Assembly: GCA_013141115.1 (NCBI GenBank)
Contig: JABFRP010000002.1
Coordinates: forward strand, 1,910,647-1,974,646
Reading direction: 5' to 3'
Origin: Ferruginibacter sp.
GTDB lineage: Bacteria; Bacteroidota; Bacteroidia; Chitinophagales; Chitinophagaceae
DNA: 64,000 nt
Shown: in pieces, positions 1-11,700 of the stretch
How positions within the stretch are numbered: position 1 is the stretch's first letter
Layout: every line of letters begins with the position of its first letter
Made by a program: the position numbers and the translations under genes
Notes under the pieces: generated by a model
Databases searched by the model: none
The model's input: only the letters and a program-made list of their open reading frames with translations
Told to the model about the DNA's origin: nothing

Positions 1-2
1 CT

Positions 3-269
3 TCAGCGGCAGCTAAAGCAGCACAACAAACACTTTTAGGTAAAAAAGATAAACCTGGTTTTTCGTTACTGGTAAGTTGTGTAGGCCGCAAACTAATACT
101 GGGTAACAGAATTGACGAGGAAGTAGAAGCCGTAATTGAATCTTTGGGCGACCAAACCACAGTTGCCGGATTTTATTCTTATGGAGAAATATCTCCTTTT
201 AATGAAGGAGGCGATTGCCGCCTGCATAACCAAACGATGACCATTACTTCTTTTTATGAGCTATCATAG
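3..269 (+). CDS. FIST C-terminal domain sensor protein (5' end outside window)
   Basis: The window opens inside a reading frame whose last 88 residues are visible. The tail contains GFYSYGEISPFNEGG, which resembles the end of the FIST C domain, a sensory domain thought to bind small ligands and often encoded beside or fused to histidine kinases. The N-terminal FIST N domain would lie upstream of the window. The stop codon overlaps the start of the following multi-PAS kinase by 14 bases, so the two are probably translated together and the FIST protein may supply an input to that kinase. The domain call rests on the short C-terminal motif and the neighbour only. Confidence 0.7.
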   Translation, partial: SAAAKAAQQTLLGKKDKPGFSLLVSCVGRKLILGNRIDEEVEAVIESLGDQTTVAGFYSYGEISPFNEGGDCRLHNQTMTITSFYELS

Positions 270-3200
270 ACTACTAAAAAAACAGGTTAATAAATTTCTT
301 CCGGAGGCATTGCAGGAGCATCCGGAACTAAATGATTTTTTAACTGCCGTTAATGAATCATACATTGCCTGCGAAAGAGATGCAGCCCTTGCAGACAGGG
401 CATTCCGTATCAGCGAAGAAGAATATATAGAGATCAATAACCAGCTTAAACATGAAGCTGAAGTAAAAAGACAATCCATTGAAAAAATAAAAGAAGCAAT
501 TGGCACCATCACCGGAGATGAAAAAAGTAATGGCAGCGATGATCTGTTAATTATTGCCCGTTACCTTAACCAGCAGGTAAATAAAAGAAAAAGTGCCGAG
601 CAGGTATTTACCTCTTTGATCACCAATATGCAAAGTGCGGTTTTACTGGAAGATGAAACAAGGCATATTGTATTTACCAATCAGCAGTTTTGCGATATGT
701 TTGCAATTCCTGCATCACCCGCTGCATTGCAGGGTGCCGATTGTACCAACAGCGCCGAGCAAAGTAAATTTTTATTTAAAGATCCCGAAGCTTTTGTAAA
801 AGGAATTAATAAACTGCTAAAAAAACGAGAGCTGGTAACTGCAGAAGTGTTGGAGCTGGCCGATGGAAAAATTTTTGAAAGAGATTATATCCCCATCTTT
901 TTAGAAAAAAAATATAAAGGCCATTTTTGGAGCTATACAGATATTACCGAAAAGAAAAGAGCACAGAATGTAATTGAAAAAAGTGAGCTTACCAACAGGC
1001 TCATCATGAATGCAGCACTTGATGCTATTGTAATTATTAACGACCGCTCCGAAATTACATTTTGGAATCCACAGGCAGAAAAAATATTTGGCTGGGCAGA
1101 ACATGAAGTATTAAGCAAAAAACTTGCTGAAACTATTATTCCCCGGCAATACCGTGCTGCACATGAAAAAGGGATGAACAACTTTCATACAACAGGAGAT
1201 GGCCCGGTACTAAACAAGATAATTGAATTAACTGCTGTTAATAAACAACAGGTACTATTTCCCATTGAGCTTTCTATAATTCCTGTAAAGCAGGAAACAG
1301 GTACATTCTTTTGCGGATTTATCAGGGATATTTCTGACAGAAAAAAAGCAGAAGCAGATTTAAAAGCCAGCCAGGAGCTTTGGCAATTTGCATTGGAAGG
1401 CGCCGGTGATGGTGTGTGGGAATATGATTTTGAAACTCAGGAAATCTTTTTTTCAAAACAGTATAAAAAAATGTTGGGGTACGAGGATAATGAGTTTAGT
1501 AATAATGCCCGTGAGTGGACAAGTCGTATCCATCCTGATGATATTGCTATAATAGAACAAACAGACAAAGATTATTTTAGCAATGCAATAACGTTTCATC
1601 AGCAGGAGTACAGGGTAAAGCATAAAAACGGTAATTACCTGTGGATACTTGATCGGGGTAAAATTATTAATTACACTGCATCCGGCAAACCCAAACGAAT
1701 TATTGGTACCCATACCGATATTACAGCAAGAAAAAAAACAGAAGAAGAATACAAACGTATTTCGGTAGTGGCAAGTGCCAATGAAAACGGCGTGGTATTT
1801 ACAGATGCTGAAGGAAAAATTTTTTGGAGCAATGAAGGATTTATAGAACTTACCGGTTTTACAAAACAAGAAGTAATAGGCAAAACACCACTGGAGTTAG
1901 GCGAAGGCCCATTAAGTAAAAGCGATGCTTTACTAAGCATGGTAACTGCTTTTTTTGAGGGCCGCTCTTTTAATGTGGAGCTTATTCATTACAAAAAAGA
2001 TAAAACATGGTTTTGGGCAAGAGTTACCGGGCAGGCAATGCTGGATGGTAATGGTAAAGTAGTACAATATTTTGCCATTGTAGAAAATATATCTGCAGAA
2101 AAAGAAGTGCAGCGTAAATTAAAACAGTATGATGAAAGATTGAAGCTGGCACTAACCAATGTGGGAGATAACTATTGGGAGCATAATTTTTTAACCGGAA
2201 AAACCTTTTTTTCCAACAACATAAACGAACTGCTTGGATATACAGTGGAAGAATATGACGATGCTGCCACGCTATGGTGGGATTGTGTGCATCCTAACGA
2301 TAGAGATATGCTTGTAGAAAATGACAAGGGTTATAAACTAGGGTTAATTGATCATCATACCAACGAGTACAGGGTAGTTCATAAAAATGGAAAAATAAGA
2401 TGGGTTTACGACAGGGGTGTAGTTACAGAAAAAGATGAGAGGGGAAAACCACTTATTATTGTAGGCACCCATATTGATATTACCGAAAGAAAACTGTCTG
2501 AACAGGCTATTACAATAAAAGAAGAAAAATACCGCAGCATTATTGCCAATATGAACCTCGGTTTATTAGAAGTGGATAATCACGAAACGATACAATTTGC
2601 TAATCAGAGTTTTTGCGAAATGAGTGGGTATACACTTGAAGAACTAATAGGCAGAAAAGCATCTACTTTATTTGTAAAAGGCGAAAACCAGGAATATATT
2701 GAAACCAAAAATGAAATGCGGAAAAAAGGTATTTCAGATGCCTATGAAGTATGCCTGCAAAATAAAAGTGGCGAAGTAAAATGGTGGCTGATAAGCGGAG
2801 CACCACGGTATAATGATAATGGCGATCTGGTAGGCTCAATAGGTATACATCTGGATATTACTCAGCAAAAACTGCTGGAGCTGGAGTTGATAGATGCAAG
2901 AGAGCAGGCAGAATCATCTGTTAATGCCAAGCAAACCTTTTTGGCCAACATGAGCCACGAAATCAGAACACCAATGAATGCTATATTAGGAATGGCCAAT
3001 CAACTGAGTAAAAGCAAATTGAATAAGGATCAGCATTTCTATCTTAACACCATTCACTCGGCAGCCGATAATTTACTCATCATCATCAACGATATCCTTG
3101 ACCTGAGTAAAATAGATGCAGGAAAATTAACGCTTGAAAAAATTGGATTTGAACCTAAGGCAGTAATGAGCAGGGTGATGCAGGTAATGGTACACAGGGC

Positions 3201-4425
3201 CGAAGAAAAAGGCCTGAATTTTATTAATTCATTTTGTGATGCCAGAATGTCTCCCATTTTATTAGGCGATCCCTATCGCCTTAACCAGGTGTTGCTTAAC
3301 TTAATCAGCAACGCTATAAAGTTTACTCAAAAAGGCAATGTTGATATTACCTGCAGGGTAAAAGAAGATCTTCCAACAAAACAAACTGTACAATTAACAG
3401 TTACCGATACCGGTATTGGTATGGATGAATCATTTGCTAAAAATTTATTTGATAAATTTTCGCAGGAAGACAGCTCGGTAGTGCGTAAATATGGCGGTAC
3501 AGGGTTGGGCATGAGCATTAGTAAAGAATTGGTTGATTTAATGGGAGGGAAAATAAATGTAAGCAGTAAAAAAGGAGAAGGCACTTCTATTTCAATTATA
3601 ATTGATTTTGAAAAAGGCACTATTGATGATCTGCCATTTAAAGAGATAGTGGCAACAGATACCAGTTTATTACAAGGTAAAAAAGTATTGGTTACTGATG
3701 ATAATGAGATGAACCAGTTGGTGGCAGCAACCATACTGCTTAATTATGGCGCAGAAATTACAGAAGCATTTAACGGCGCCGAAGCAATAGAAAAAATTAA
3801 AGAAACAAATTTTGATATTGTATTGATGGATATTCAAATGCCGGTGATGGATGGTTTTGAAGCAACAAAAGTGATAAGGGAAAGTATCAGTACAACCCTG
3901 CCCATTATTGCACTTACCGCCAATGCTATTAATGGCGATGATCAAAAATGTATTGCAGCCGGTATGAACGATTATTTATCCAAACCATTTGAAGAAAGCC
4001 AGTTATTAAACCTTGTAACTAAATGGCTGGGTAAATCTTTGCAGCAGGAAAAAAATATACCAGAGGTGGTTTATACCGAAGAGGCTTTGTACGACCTGGG
4101 TAAACTTAATGAAATAGCCCGTGGCAATAAAGTTTTTATTGATAAAATGGTTAATTTATTTATTGAGCAAATACCGGCATCGGTAGAAGAAATGCAGGAT
4201 GCTTACCTTAATAAAAATTTTGATACCGTAAAAAGAGTGGCGCACCGCATTAAACCTTCAATAGATAATATGGGTATTAACTCCCTAAAAACAGAAGTAA
4301 GGGAAATAGAAGTGCTTGCATTGGAAAATCAAAACTCACCCAAACTAATACAACTTATTCAGCAGTTAGACAGTACTTTAAAAAAAGTAGTACACGCACT
4401 TCAAAGCGAGCTGCCGGTTAAGTAG
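256..4425 (+). CDS. Multi-PAS hybrid histidine kinase with receiver and HPt domains
   Basis: This soluble 1389-residue hybrid sensor kinase has no membrane segment. A coiled-coil N-terminus (about 40-90) is followed by six PAS/PAC repeats beginning near residues 118, 249, 374, 501, 629 and 758; each ends in a linker of the D-I-T-x-x-K type. The HisKA domain carries MSHEIRTPMN with the phospho-accepting His901. The ATPase domain has an N-box near 1012 (NLISNAIKF), DTGIGM near 1051 and GGTGLGMSIS near 1079. A receiver starts near 1139 with Asp1192 in LMDIQMPVMDG and the KPF lysine. A C-terminal HPt carries His1330 in AHRIKPS. All phosphorelay residues are present, so an intramolecular His-Asp-His relay is expected. 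The ligand is unknown. The start overlaps the FIST gene by 14 bases. Confidence 0.95.
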   Translation: MSYHRLLKKQVNKFLPEALQEHPELNDFLTAVNESYIACERDAALADRAFRISEEEYIEINNQLKHEAEVKRQSIEKIKEAIGTITGDEKSNGSDDLLIIARYLNQQVNKRKSAEQVFTSLITNMQSAVLLEDETRHIVFTNQQFCDMFAIPASPAALQGADCTNSAEQSKFLFKDPEAFVKGINKLLKKRELVTAEVLELADGKIFERDYIPIFLEKKYKGHFWSYTDITEKKRAQNVIEKSELTNRLIMNAALDAIVIINDRSEITFWNPQAEKIFGWAEHEVLSKKLAETIIPRQYRAAHEKGMNNFHTTGDGPVLNKIIELTAVNKQQVLFPIELSIIPVKQETGTFFCGFIRDISDRKKAEADLKASQELWQFALEGAGDGVWEYDFETQEIFFSKQYKKMLGYEDNEFSNNAREWTSRIHPDDIAIIEQTDKDYFSNAITFHQQEYRVKHKNGNYLWILDRGKIINYTASGKPKRIIGTHTDITARKKTEEEYKRISVVASANENGVVFTDAEGKIFWSNEGFIELTGFTKQEVIGKTPLELGEGPLSKSDALLSMVTAFFEGRSFNVELIHYKKDKTWFWARVTGQAMLDGNGKVVQYFAIVENISAEKEVQRKLKQYDERLKLALTNVGDNYWEHNFLTGKTFFSNNINELLGYTVEEYDDAATLWWDCVHPNDRDMLVENDKGYKLGLIDHHTNEYRVVHKNGKIRWVYDRGVVTEKDERGKPLIIVGTHIDITERKLSEQAITIKEEKYRSIIANMNLGLLEVDNHETIQFANQSFCEMSGYTLEELIGRKASTLFVKGENQEYIETKNEMRKKGISDAYEVCLQNKSGEVKWWLISGAPRYNDNGDLVGSIGIHLDITQQKLLELELIDAREQAESSVNAKQTFLANMSHEIRTPMNAILGMANQLSKSKLNKDQHFYLNTIHSAADNLLIIINDILDLSKIDAGKLTLEKIGFEPKAVMSRVMQVMVHRAEEKGLNFINSFCDARMSPILLGDPYRLNQVLLNLISNAIKFTQKGNVDITCRVKEDLPTKQTVQLTVTDTGIGMDESFAKNLFDKFSQEDSSVVRKYGGTGLGMSISKELVDLMGGKINVSSKKGEGTSISIIIDFEKGTIDDLPFKEIVATDTSLLQGKKVLVTDDNEMNQLVAATILLNYGAEITEAFNGAEAIEKIKETNFDIVLMDIQMPVMDGFEATKVIRESISTTLPIIALTANAINGDDQKCIAAGMNDYLSKPFEESQLLNLVTKWLGKSLQQEKNIPEVVYTEEALYDLGKLNEIARGNKVFIDKMVNLFIEQIPASVEEMQDAYLNKNFDTVKRVAHRIKPSIDNMGINSLKTEVREIEVLALENQNSPKLIQLIQQLDSTLKKVVHALQSELPVK

Positions 4426-4441
4426 ATTAAAATATCTATAA

Positions 4442-4463
4442 GCTGTAGTAATTATTCTACAGC
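4442..4463. terminator. Hairpin after the hybrid kinase gene
   Basis: GCTGTAG and CTACAGC form a perfect 7-bp stem with an 8-base loop, 17 bases after the stop codon. The nearest T-run begins about 16 bases after the stem, so this is a weak terminator candidate or an mRNA-processing hairpin. It lies in the 149-base gap before the next kinase gene. Confidence 0.35.
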
Positions 4464-4574
4464 GGGTAATGTGTATCTTTTTTTTGTTATCTTACGTATA
4501 ATGCTAAAATAACTCTGTAATACTGGAGTTTAGTACTACCAACCTAACCTATATTAATTACCCAATAGCTTGTT

Positions 4575-7500
4575 ATGCGGCTAAAGCTGACTATAAAACA
4601 ATCGTTTATTGCAGCCATTGCTTTAGCTCTGTTGGTATTTTTTACTATTATCGGTATCTATCTCAGGCAATCCCGGTACGAAAAAAACTCTGTACTATTA
4701 ATTTCCAACACCCACGATCTGTTGTTTCATACCGAAAGAATGGCGCTTACAGCTACAGAAATAGAAACTAATTCAAGGGCTTTTTTGTTAACTGACCAAT
4801 TACAATTTAAAGAGGCCTATCAAAAAGCAAAAGGAGAAATTCCCGAACAGTCTGCCAAATTAAAGGATTTTGTATCAGATAGGCCCGGTCAGCAAATCCT
4901 CCTCGATTCGCTGCTGTTTTACGTTAATCGGCGAATAACATTTTCCGACAGTGTTATCAGGTTAAAAAATAAATTGAGTATTCAGGATGCAGTACAGTTA
5001 GTAGCAACCGGAGGAACTAAATTATATTCAGATAATATAAGGCGGGTGGTTGCAAAAATGCAGCAGCAAGAAAATATATTACTGCAAGAAAGAAAAAAAA
5101 ATAACAGAAAAGAAACTGCTGTAGAGCAGGTTATATTTCTTGTAATTACTTTACTTATACTGGTTTTGCTGATTATTCTTTTTTGGAAAGAAAGGAATTG
5201 GGTATTACAAAAGGAACAAAAAAATGCAGAAGAGCATTTTCGCCTGCTGGCAAACAGTATTAAGGACTATGCCATTTTTATGCTTGATAAAAATGGTATA
5301 GTAACCAGTTGGAGTAGTGGTGCCGAGTATATAAAAGGCTATCAGAAAACTGAGGTTGTTGGAAAATCTTCAGCTATTTTTTATACCCCAGAAGACATAA
5401 AAAATGATGAGCCAGCCAATAACCTTAAAATGGCAATGCAGTATGGCCGGTACGAAACAGAGGGTTGGAGGTTAAAAAAAGACGGCACCCCGTTTTGGGC
5501 CAATGTTGTTTTTACTGCCTTAAAAGATGAAGCAGGTAATTTATACGGCTATTCAAAAATTACCAGAAATATTACCGAAAAAAGAAAAGCGCAGGAAGAG
5601 CTGGAGTTTCTTTTGCGCCAGATTAACCAGTCCAATGATGCAATTTATACACTTGATGCTCACCGTAAAATTAAAAGCTGGAACCTGGGTGCAGAAAAAC
5701 TATATGGGTTTAAAAGTGCAGAAGTACTGAACAAGGAGCCCAATGTAATTTTAAAAACAGACGTTACAAACGAAGAAATAAATAATGCATTAAAGCAAAT
5801 AGCTGAAAAAGATTACTGGACAGGAGAATTGCAACGAATAACAAAAAATGGTGAGCTGGTTTATGTACGTTCTTCCTCCACCACTGTACGCAATAACACT
5901 GGCAACGTTACAGGCTATGTTTCTGTAAGCTTTGATATTACCTTGCAAAAAAAACTGCAGCAGGAAATTAATCACCTGGCCAATATGGTGGAGCAATCGT
6001 CAGAAGCAATTATTTCAATTGGCTTAGATAGTAATATCATTAGCTGGAACAATGGGGCAGAAAAATTACATGGTTACAGCAAAGCAGAAGCCATCGGAAA
6101 AACCGCAGTGGCACTACAGCTAATTCAACTTTCTGAAACTGAAATAGCCGCAGATATTGAGGAACTGTTTCAAAAGGGCTTTTGGAAAAAAGAAATGTAT
6201 TTTTTCCATAAAGACGGGTCATCATTTTTCGGGATCATTACCGCAAATCTTATTAAAAATGAACAGGGCGAAATTACTGCTTTCTTTTTTATTGTAAAAG
6301 ATATCAGCATTCGTAAACAGTTGGAAGAGCAACTTAAAAAATATAATGAAGAACTGGAGCAAAAGGTAAAAGAAAGAACAGAGGTAATAGAAATGAGTGA
6401 AAAAAGGTATCGTTATCTTTTTGAAAATAACCCAATGCCCATGTGGGTTATTGATTTGACAACTTTCAATTTTTTGGATGTAAATGAAATGGCAATAGTG
6501 CAGTATGGATACAGCCGGGATGAATTTTTAAAAATGACGGCAATGGATATAAGGCCACCGGAGGATAAAGAAGCTTTTATAAAAGCCGATCATTCTTTTG
6601 AAATAAACCCGGCAGATTATAACAGGGGAGTATGGAAGCACCGCAAAAAAGATGGTACTGTAATATTGGTGGAAATTATAGCGCATGAAATAATTTATGA
6701 GGGCATACCGGCAAGAATTATTCTTGCAAATGATGTTACAGCAAAAAAAATAGCAGAAGAAAAATTAGCATCCAGCGAAAGCCGTTTCCGGGCATTGGTA
6801 GAAAAAAATAAAGATGTTATCATGCTGCTGGACGAAAACTTTAAAGTTACTTACCGCAGTCCATCTGCAACCGAAGTAAATGGCTGGACAGATGAAGACG
6901 TAAAGACAATGAGTGGTATTCAAAATATTCATCCGGATGATATGCTATATGCAAGAGCTGTTATTGGCGATATGTTGGCCAATCCCGGTAAACCCGTTGA
7001 TATAATATTTCGTAACCGGCATAAAAATGGCCATTTCAGATGGCTGGAGGGAGTAGTAACCAATTTATTATTTGATAAAAATGTAAATGCTATTCTCATT
7101 AATTTTCGTGATGTTACCGAACGTATAGAAGCAGATGAAAAGTTAAAAGCCAGCGAAGAACAATTTCGTCACTCTATGGAAAATATGCTGGAAGGGGTAC
7201 AAATAATTGGGTTCGATTGGCGCTATATTTATGTTAACGATTCTATGGCCAAACATAGCAAGTATTTAAAGGAAGAATTAATTGGCTATACCGTAATGGA
7301 AAAATATCCCGGTATTGAACAAGCCGAAATATTTAAAACTTACGAAAAGTGCTTTAACGAAAGAGTTCCTGTTCATCTTGAAAATGAATTTATATTTCCG
7401 GATAAATCACAAGCATGGTTTGAACTTAGTTTTTTACCCGTACCCGAAGGTATTTTTATTCTTTCCATAGATATTACCGAACGTAAACTTGCTGAGGAAG

Positions 7501-8237
7501 CAATAAAAAAATTAAATACCTACCTGGAAGAACGTGTAAATAAACGTACAGAAGAATTAAAAAAGGCAAATGAAGAATTGGAATCATTTTCATATTCTGT
7601 ATCACACGATTTAAGGGCACCATTGCGGGCCATTATAGGTTTTTCTGCAATACTGGAAGAAGATTACAGCAATAAATTAGATGACGAAGCCAGAAGGATA
7701 ACCACTGTAATAAAAAGTAATACAACCAAAATGGGCAACCTGATTGACGATCTGCTTACTTTTTCACGTATGGGTAGACATGAAATTGTAAAAACAGTGG
7801 TTAATAGTATTGAAATAGTAGATGAAATAATTAAAGGGTTAGACAGCAAAATAGCTGATAATATTGAATGGGCCATTCATCCATTACCTGCTGTTAAGTC
7901 GGATATAAATATGTTACGGCAGGTATGGGTAAATCTTATTTCCAACGCAGTTAAATATTCCGGAAACAGCCCGTCACCTAAAATTCAGATAGGTTCATTT
8001 AAGTACAATGCACAAACGGTTTTTTTTGTAGAAGACAATGGTGTAGGCTTTGATGAAAAATATAAAAATAAATTATTTAAGGTTTTTCAACGGCTGCACA
8101 GCGCAGAGGAATTTGAAGGTACCGGTATTGGCCTTGCTATTGTTGAAAAAATTATTGCTAAACACGGCGGATATGTGTGGGCAGAAGCTGAGTTGAATAA
8201 AGGGGCAAGTTTTTATTTTAGCTTACCGGAAAATTAG
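4575..8237 (+). CDS. Membrane CHASE3-type sensor kinase with six PAS domains
   Basis: The 1220-residue protein has a transmembrane helix at about 9-28, an extracytoplasmic region of about 150 residues resembling CHASE3, and a second helix at about 185-204. Six cytoplasmic PAS domains start near residues 221, 346, 469, 611, 737 and 864, with coiled-coil segments near 580-610 and 975-1000. The HisKA domain has SVSHDLRAPLR with His1011, the arrangement seen in phytochrome-like kinases. The ATPase domain shows NLISNAVKYSG, EDNGVGFDE and GTGIGLAI. There is no attached receiver; the single-receiver gene 43 bases downstream is the obvious partner. CHASE3 is assigned from topology and residues such as the ETNSRAFLLT stretch, so that part is less certain than the kinase call. 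Confidence 0.93.
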   Translation: MRLKLTIKQSFIAAIALALLVFFTIIGIYLRQSRYEKNSVLLISNTHDLLFHTERMALTATEIETNSRAFLLTDQLQFKEAYQKAKGEIPEQSAKLKDFVSDRPGQQILLDSLLFYVNRRITFSDSVIRLKNKLSIQDAVQLVATGGTKLYSDNIRRVVAKMQQQENILLQERKKNNRKETAVEQVIFLVITLLILVLLIILFWKERNWVLQKEQKNAEEHFRLLANSIKDYAIFMLDKNGIVTSWSSGAEYIKGYQKTEVVGKSSAIFYTPEDIKNDEPANNLKMAMQYGRYETEGWRLKKDGTPFWANVVFTALKDEAGNLYGYSKITRNITEKRKAQEELEFLLRQINQSNDAIYTLDAHRKIKSWNLGAEKLYGFKSAEVLNKEPNVILKTDVTNEEINNALKQIAEKDYWTGELQRITKNGELVYVRSSSTTVRNNTGNVTGYVSVSFDITLQKKLQQEINHLANMVEQSSEAIISIGLDSNIISWNNGAEKLHGYSKAEAIGKTAVALQLIQLSETEIAADIEELFQKGFWKKEMYFFHKDGSSFFGIITANLIKNEQGEITAFFFIVKDISIRKQLEEQLKKYNEELEQKVKERTEVIEMSEKRYRYLFENNPMPMWVIDLTTFNFLDVNEMAIVQYGYSRDEFLKMTAMDIRPPEDKEAFIKADHSFEINPADYNRGVWKHRKKDGTVILVEIIAHEIIYEGIPARIILANDVTAKKIAEEKLASSESRFRALVEKNKDVIMLLDENFKVTYRSPSATEVNGWTDEDVKTMSGIQNIHPDDMLYARAVIGDMLANPGKPVDIIFRNRHKNGHFRWLEGVVTNLLFDKNVNAILINFRDVTERIEADEKLKASEEQFRHSMENMLEGVQIIGFDWRYIYVNDSMAKHSKYLKEELIGYTVMEKYPGIEQAEIFKTYEKCFNERVPVHLENEFIFPDKSQAWFELSFLPVPEGIFILSIDITERKLAEEAIKKLNTYLEERVNKRTEELKKANEELESFSYSVSHDLRAPLRAIIGFSAILEEDYSNKLDDEARRITTVIKSNTTKMGNLIDDLLTFSRMGRHEIVKTVVNSIEIVDEIIKGLDSKIADNIEWAIHPLPAVKSDINMLRQVWVNLISNAVKYSGNSPSPKIQIGSFKYNAQTVFFVEDNGVGFDEKYKNKLFKVFQRLHSAEEFEGTGIGLAIVEKIIAKHGGYVWAEAELNKGASFYFSLPEN

Positions 8238-8280
8238 ACAATAAATTATCGTAAATTAAGATAACTTAAACTTATACATC

Positions 8281-8727
8281 ATGAACCTTAATACTGTTGA
8301 TCTGCTACTTGTTGAAGATAATATTAATGATGCCGAACTGGCCATCCGGGAATTAAAGAAACACAATCTGGCCAACAATTTTTTTCATGTTAAAGATGGG
8401 GAGGAGGCTTTGGAATTTATTTTTGCAACAGGCCGGTATGCCAGCACACGCAGTATAGATAACCCACCCAAACTTATATTGCTGGATATACACATGCCTA
8501 AAGTAAACGGGCTTGAAGTGCTGAAAAAAATAAAAACCGAAGAGCAAACTAAAATAATACCAGTGGTAATATTAACCTCATCAAAAGAAGACCCCGATAT
8601 TAAGGAAAGCTATAAACTTGGTGCCAACAGTTATATTGTAAAGCCGGTAAATTTTGAAGGTTTTGCAGAGTCAATAAAAAACCTGGGCTTTTACTGGTTG
8701 CTTTTAAATCAACCACCAATCTCTTGA
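8281..8727 (+). CDS. Single-domain response regulator, Rcp1-like
   Basis: A 148-residue stand-alone receiver with no output domain. The acidic pocket is in [11 protein letters not shown], the phospho-acceptor is Asp69 in LLDIHMPK, the conserved Thr/Ser is in ILTSS, and the lysine is in IVKPVNF. The insertion between beta3 and the DGEEAL helix, and the C-terminal [12 protein letters not shown], resemble the Rcp1 group of receivers that pair with phytochrome-like kinases. It sits between the CHASE3 kinase and a kinase that itself begins with a receiver. It probably shuttles phosphate from the upstream kinase or controls a partner by protein contact. Only 4 bases separate it from the next start codon. 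Confidence 0.92.
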   Translation: MNLNTVDLLLVEDNINDAELAIRELKKHNLANNFFHVKDGEEALEFIFATGRYASTRSIDNPPKLILLDIHMPKVNGLEVLKKIKTEEQTKIIPVVILTSSKEDPDIKESYKLGANSYIVKPVNFEGFAESIKNLGFYWLLLNQPPIS

Positions 8728-8731
8728 ATTT

Positions 8732-11700
8732 ATGAAAACAGAGCTTAAAATATTAATGCTGGAAGATAGCGATGCAGATGCAGAAATGGTGCAGCGCATG
8801 GCAAAAAAATCTGATTACAATTGCCAGTTTAAAGTAATGATGACAAGGGATGTTTATGAAAAAGCATTGGTAGAATTTAAACCCGACATCATCCTTTCCG
8901 ACAATGCTATGCCGCAATTTAATGCTTCCGAAGCACTGCAAATATTGCAACAATACGATCTTCATATTCCATTTATTTTGGTTACCGGCACCGTATCCGA
9001 AGAGTTTGCAGCAAGCATAATAAAAGCAGGAGCCGATGATTATTTATTAAAAGACAGGTTAACAAGATTGCCGGCGGCAATTGAAGCAGCACTAAAACAA
9101 AAACAAACCGAAAAAGAAAAAAGAGAAACGGTACAAGGTTTACAGCAAAGCGAAGAAAAATACCGCCGTATGACGGAGAGAGTAACGGATGGCTTTGTAG
9201 CATTAGATAACAACTGGAATTATACTTATGTAAATAAACAGGCTGGCGAAATTTTAAAACGTGACCCCGAAGAACTGGTAGGCAAAAACATCTGGACAGA
9301 ATTTCCTGAAGGAGTTGACAAACCATTTTATAAAGGATACCATAAAGCGCTTGACGAACAACGGTACATACATTTTGAAGAATACTATCCGCCTTTTGAT
9401 TTTTGGCTGGAAAACCATATTTATCCATCACACGATGGCGTATCTGTTTACTTTAGAGATGTTACCGAAAAGAAAAAAGCCGAAGCGTTATTGAAAGAAG
9501 AAAGAGACAAGTTTGCAAAAATTGCATCCTCCTCTCCGGGTTTGATATGTTCATTTAAATTGAATACAGATGGCATGATATCAATGCCTTATGCAAGTGC
9601 TGCACTGGAAAATATATTAGGGTTTAAGTATGATCTGGTACAATACGATGTTAGCCTTCTTTTTGAGCATACCCACCCCGAAGACCTGGAATATTTTAAA
9701 AAAACCATAGCCGAATCTGCCCAAAATTTAAACCACTGGAGTCATGAGTTCCGTTACCTGCATCCAATAAAAGGCTTGCTTTGGATTGGAGGCAATATGC
9801 TACCCTCCCGTGAAGCAGATGATTGCATCATTTGGCATGGCATTATGAACGATGTAACTGAAAGAAAAAATAATGAAAGGGCATTGGATGAAGAAAGAGA
9901 CAAGTTTGCAAAAATTGCAACTACATCTCCCGGCTTAATTTATTCTATGCGGCAAAATAAGGAGGGTGTTTTAAGTTATCCTTATGCCAGCGATGCTATA
10001 AAAGAAATTTATGGTTTTGTATTTGAAGAAATTGAAAATGCTCCACATAAAATATTTGAATTAATTCATCCTGATGATATTGAATTGGTGATGAAAAGTC
10101 TGTATCATACTAAAACATACCTGGTACCACTTAAAGCCGAATATCGCTATTACCATCCTGCCAAAGGATTGGTATGGCACGAAGTAAATTCTTTACCGGT
10201 GGAAGAGTCCGGAGGTGATGTGGTTTGCCATGGAATTATTATGGATATAACTGAAAGAAAAAGTGCAGAGCAAAAGGTAATAAAAGCAAACCGCCTCTAT
10301 TTTTTCATCAGCCAGATCAATCAAATGATTGTGCGTACTACAGATGAAATAACATTGTTTAACGAGGTATGCCGGATTGCAGTGGAGCTGGGTAAATTCC
10401 GCATGGCATGGATAGGAATGATTGATGAGCAAACAAAAAAAATAATTCCTGTAATGCATGCAGGAGAGGAAAGCGGGTATCTGTCAATTACTAAATCTGT
10501 TTTTTCAATTGATGATAACCCTGAAGGGCATGGCCCAACCGGCACCGCCGCAAGGGAAGGAAAATATATTGTTTGCAATGATATTGAAAACGATGACAGG
10601 ATGATGCCCTGGAAGGAAGATGCATTAGCCAGGGGATATCATTCCTCCATGTCGCTGCCGGTAAAAAAATTCGGTAAAATAGTAGGTTCTTTTTCTGTTT
10701 ACGCATCAGAAAAATTTTTCTTTGATGCAGAAGAAATAGCGTTGCTGGAAGAAGCAACAAGTGACCTGTCTTTTGCACTGGAAAATTTTGAAAAAGAAAA
10801 CCAGCGCCAAAAGGCAGAAGCTGCAGTAATAAAAAGCGAACAACGTTATCATACACTTACAGATGTATCTCCTGTAGGCATTTTTCATACAGATGCAACT
10901 GGTGATACTACCTATGTTAACCCCAGGTGGTGTGAGATATCGGGCTTATCATTTAAAGAAGGGATTGGTTATGGCTGGCTTGATGCAGTGCACGAAGATG
11001 ATAAGAGGGAACTGATAAAAGGTTGGGAAAACGCAACAGAAGTACAGGAATTTTCCTCCTCAGAATATCGTTTTGTACGCAACGATGGCACCATTGCATG
11101 GGTATTAGGGCAAGCTACCCCCGAACGGAATGCGGCAAATGAAGTGGTGGGCTATGTGGGTACCATAACCGATATTACCGAAAGAAAAAAAGCGGAAGAA
11201 GAAATAAAAATGGTTAATCAGCGCTTTGAAATAATTGCAGCAGCTACTAACGATGCGGTATTTGAAGTTGATTTGATAACCGGAAAAAGTAGTCATAATA
11301 AAGCATTTATTGAACTGCTTGATTTTGGTATTGGTGCTGTTAATACCGATAACCGGTCAATCTGGAGATCTAAGCTGCACCCCGATGATAGCGAAAGAGT
11401 AATTAAAAAACTGGAAAAAACTTATGCCGGAACAGCAACCACATGGTCTGATGAGTTTAGGTTTAAAAAAGCAGATGGCAGCTACGGTATTTTTTACGAC
11501 AGGGCATCAATAATAAGAGATGATTCGGGAAAAGCTATTCGCTTTTTAGGATCGATGGTAGAGATTACTGACCTTAAAAAAGCCGAAGAAGAAATTAAAA
11601 AATCAAACGAAAGGTTTGAGCTGATTGCTAAAGCCACTAACGATGGTTTATGGGATTGGAATTTGGAAACTAATAAAGTTTGGGGTAATGAAGTACACCA

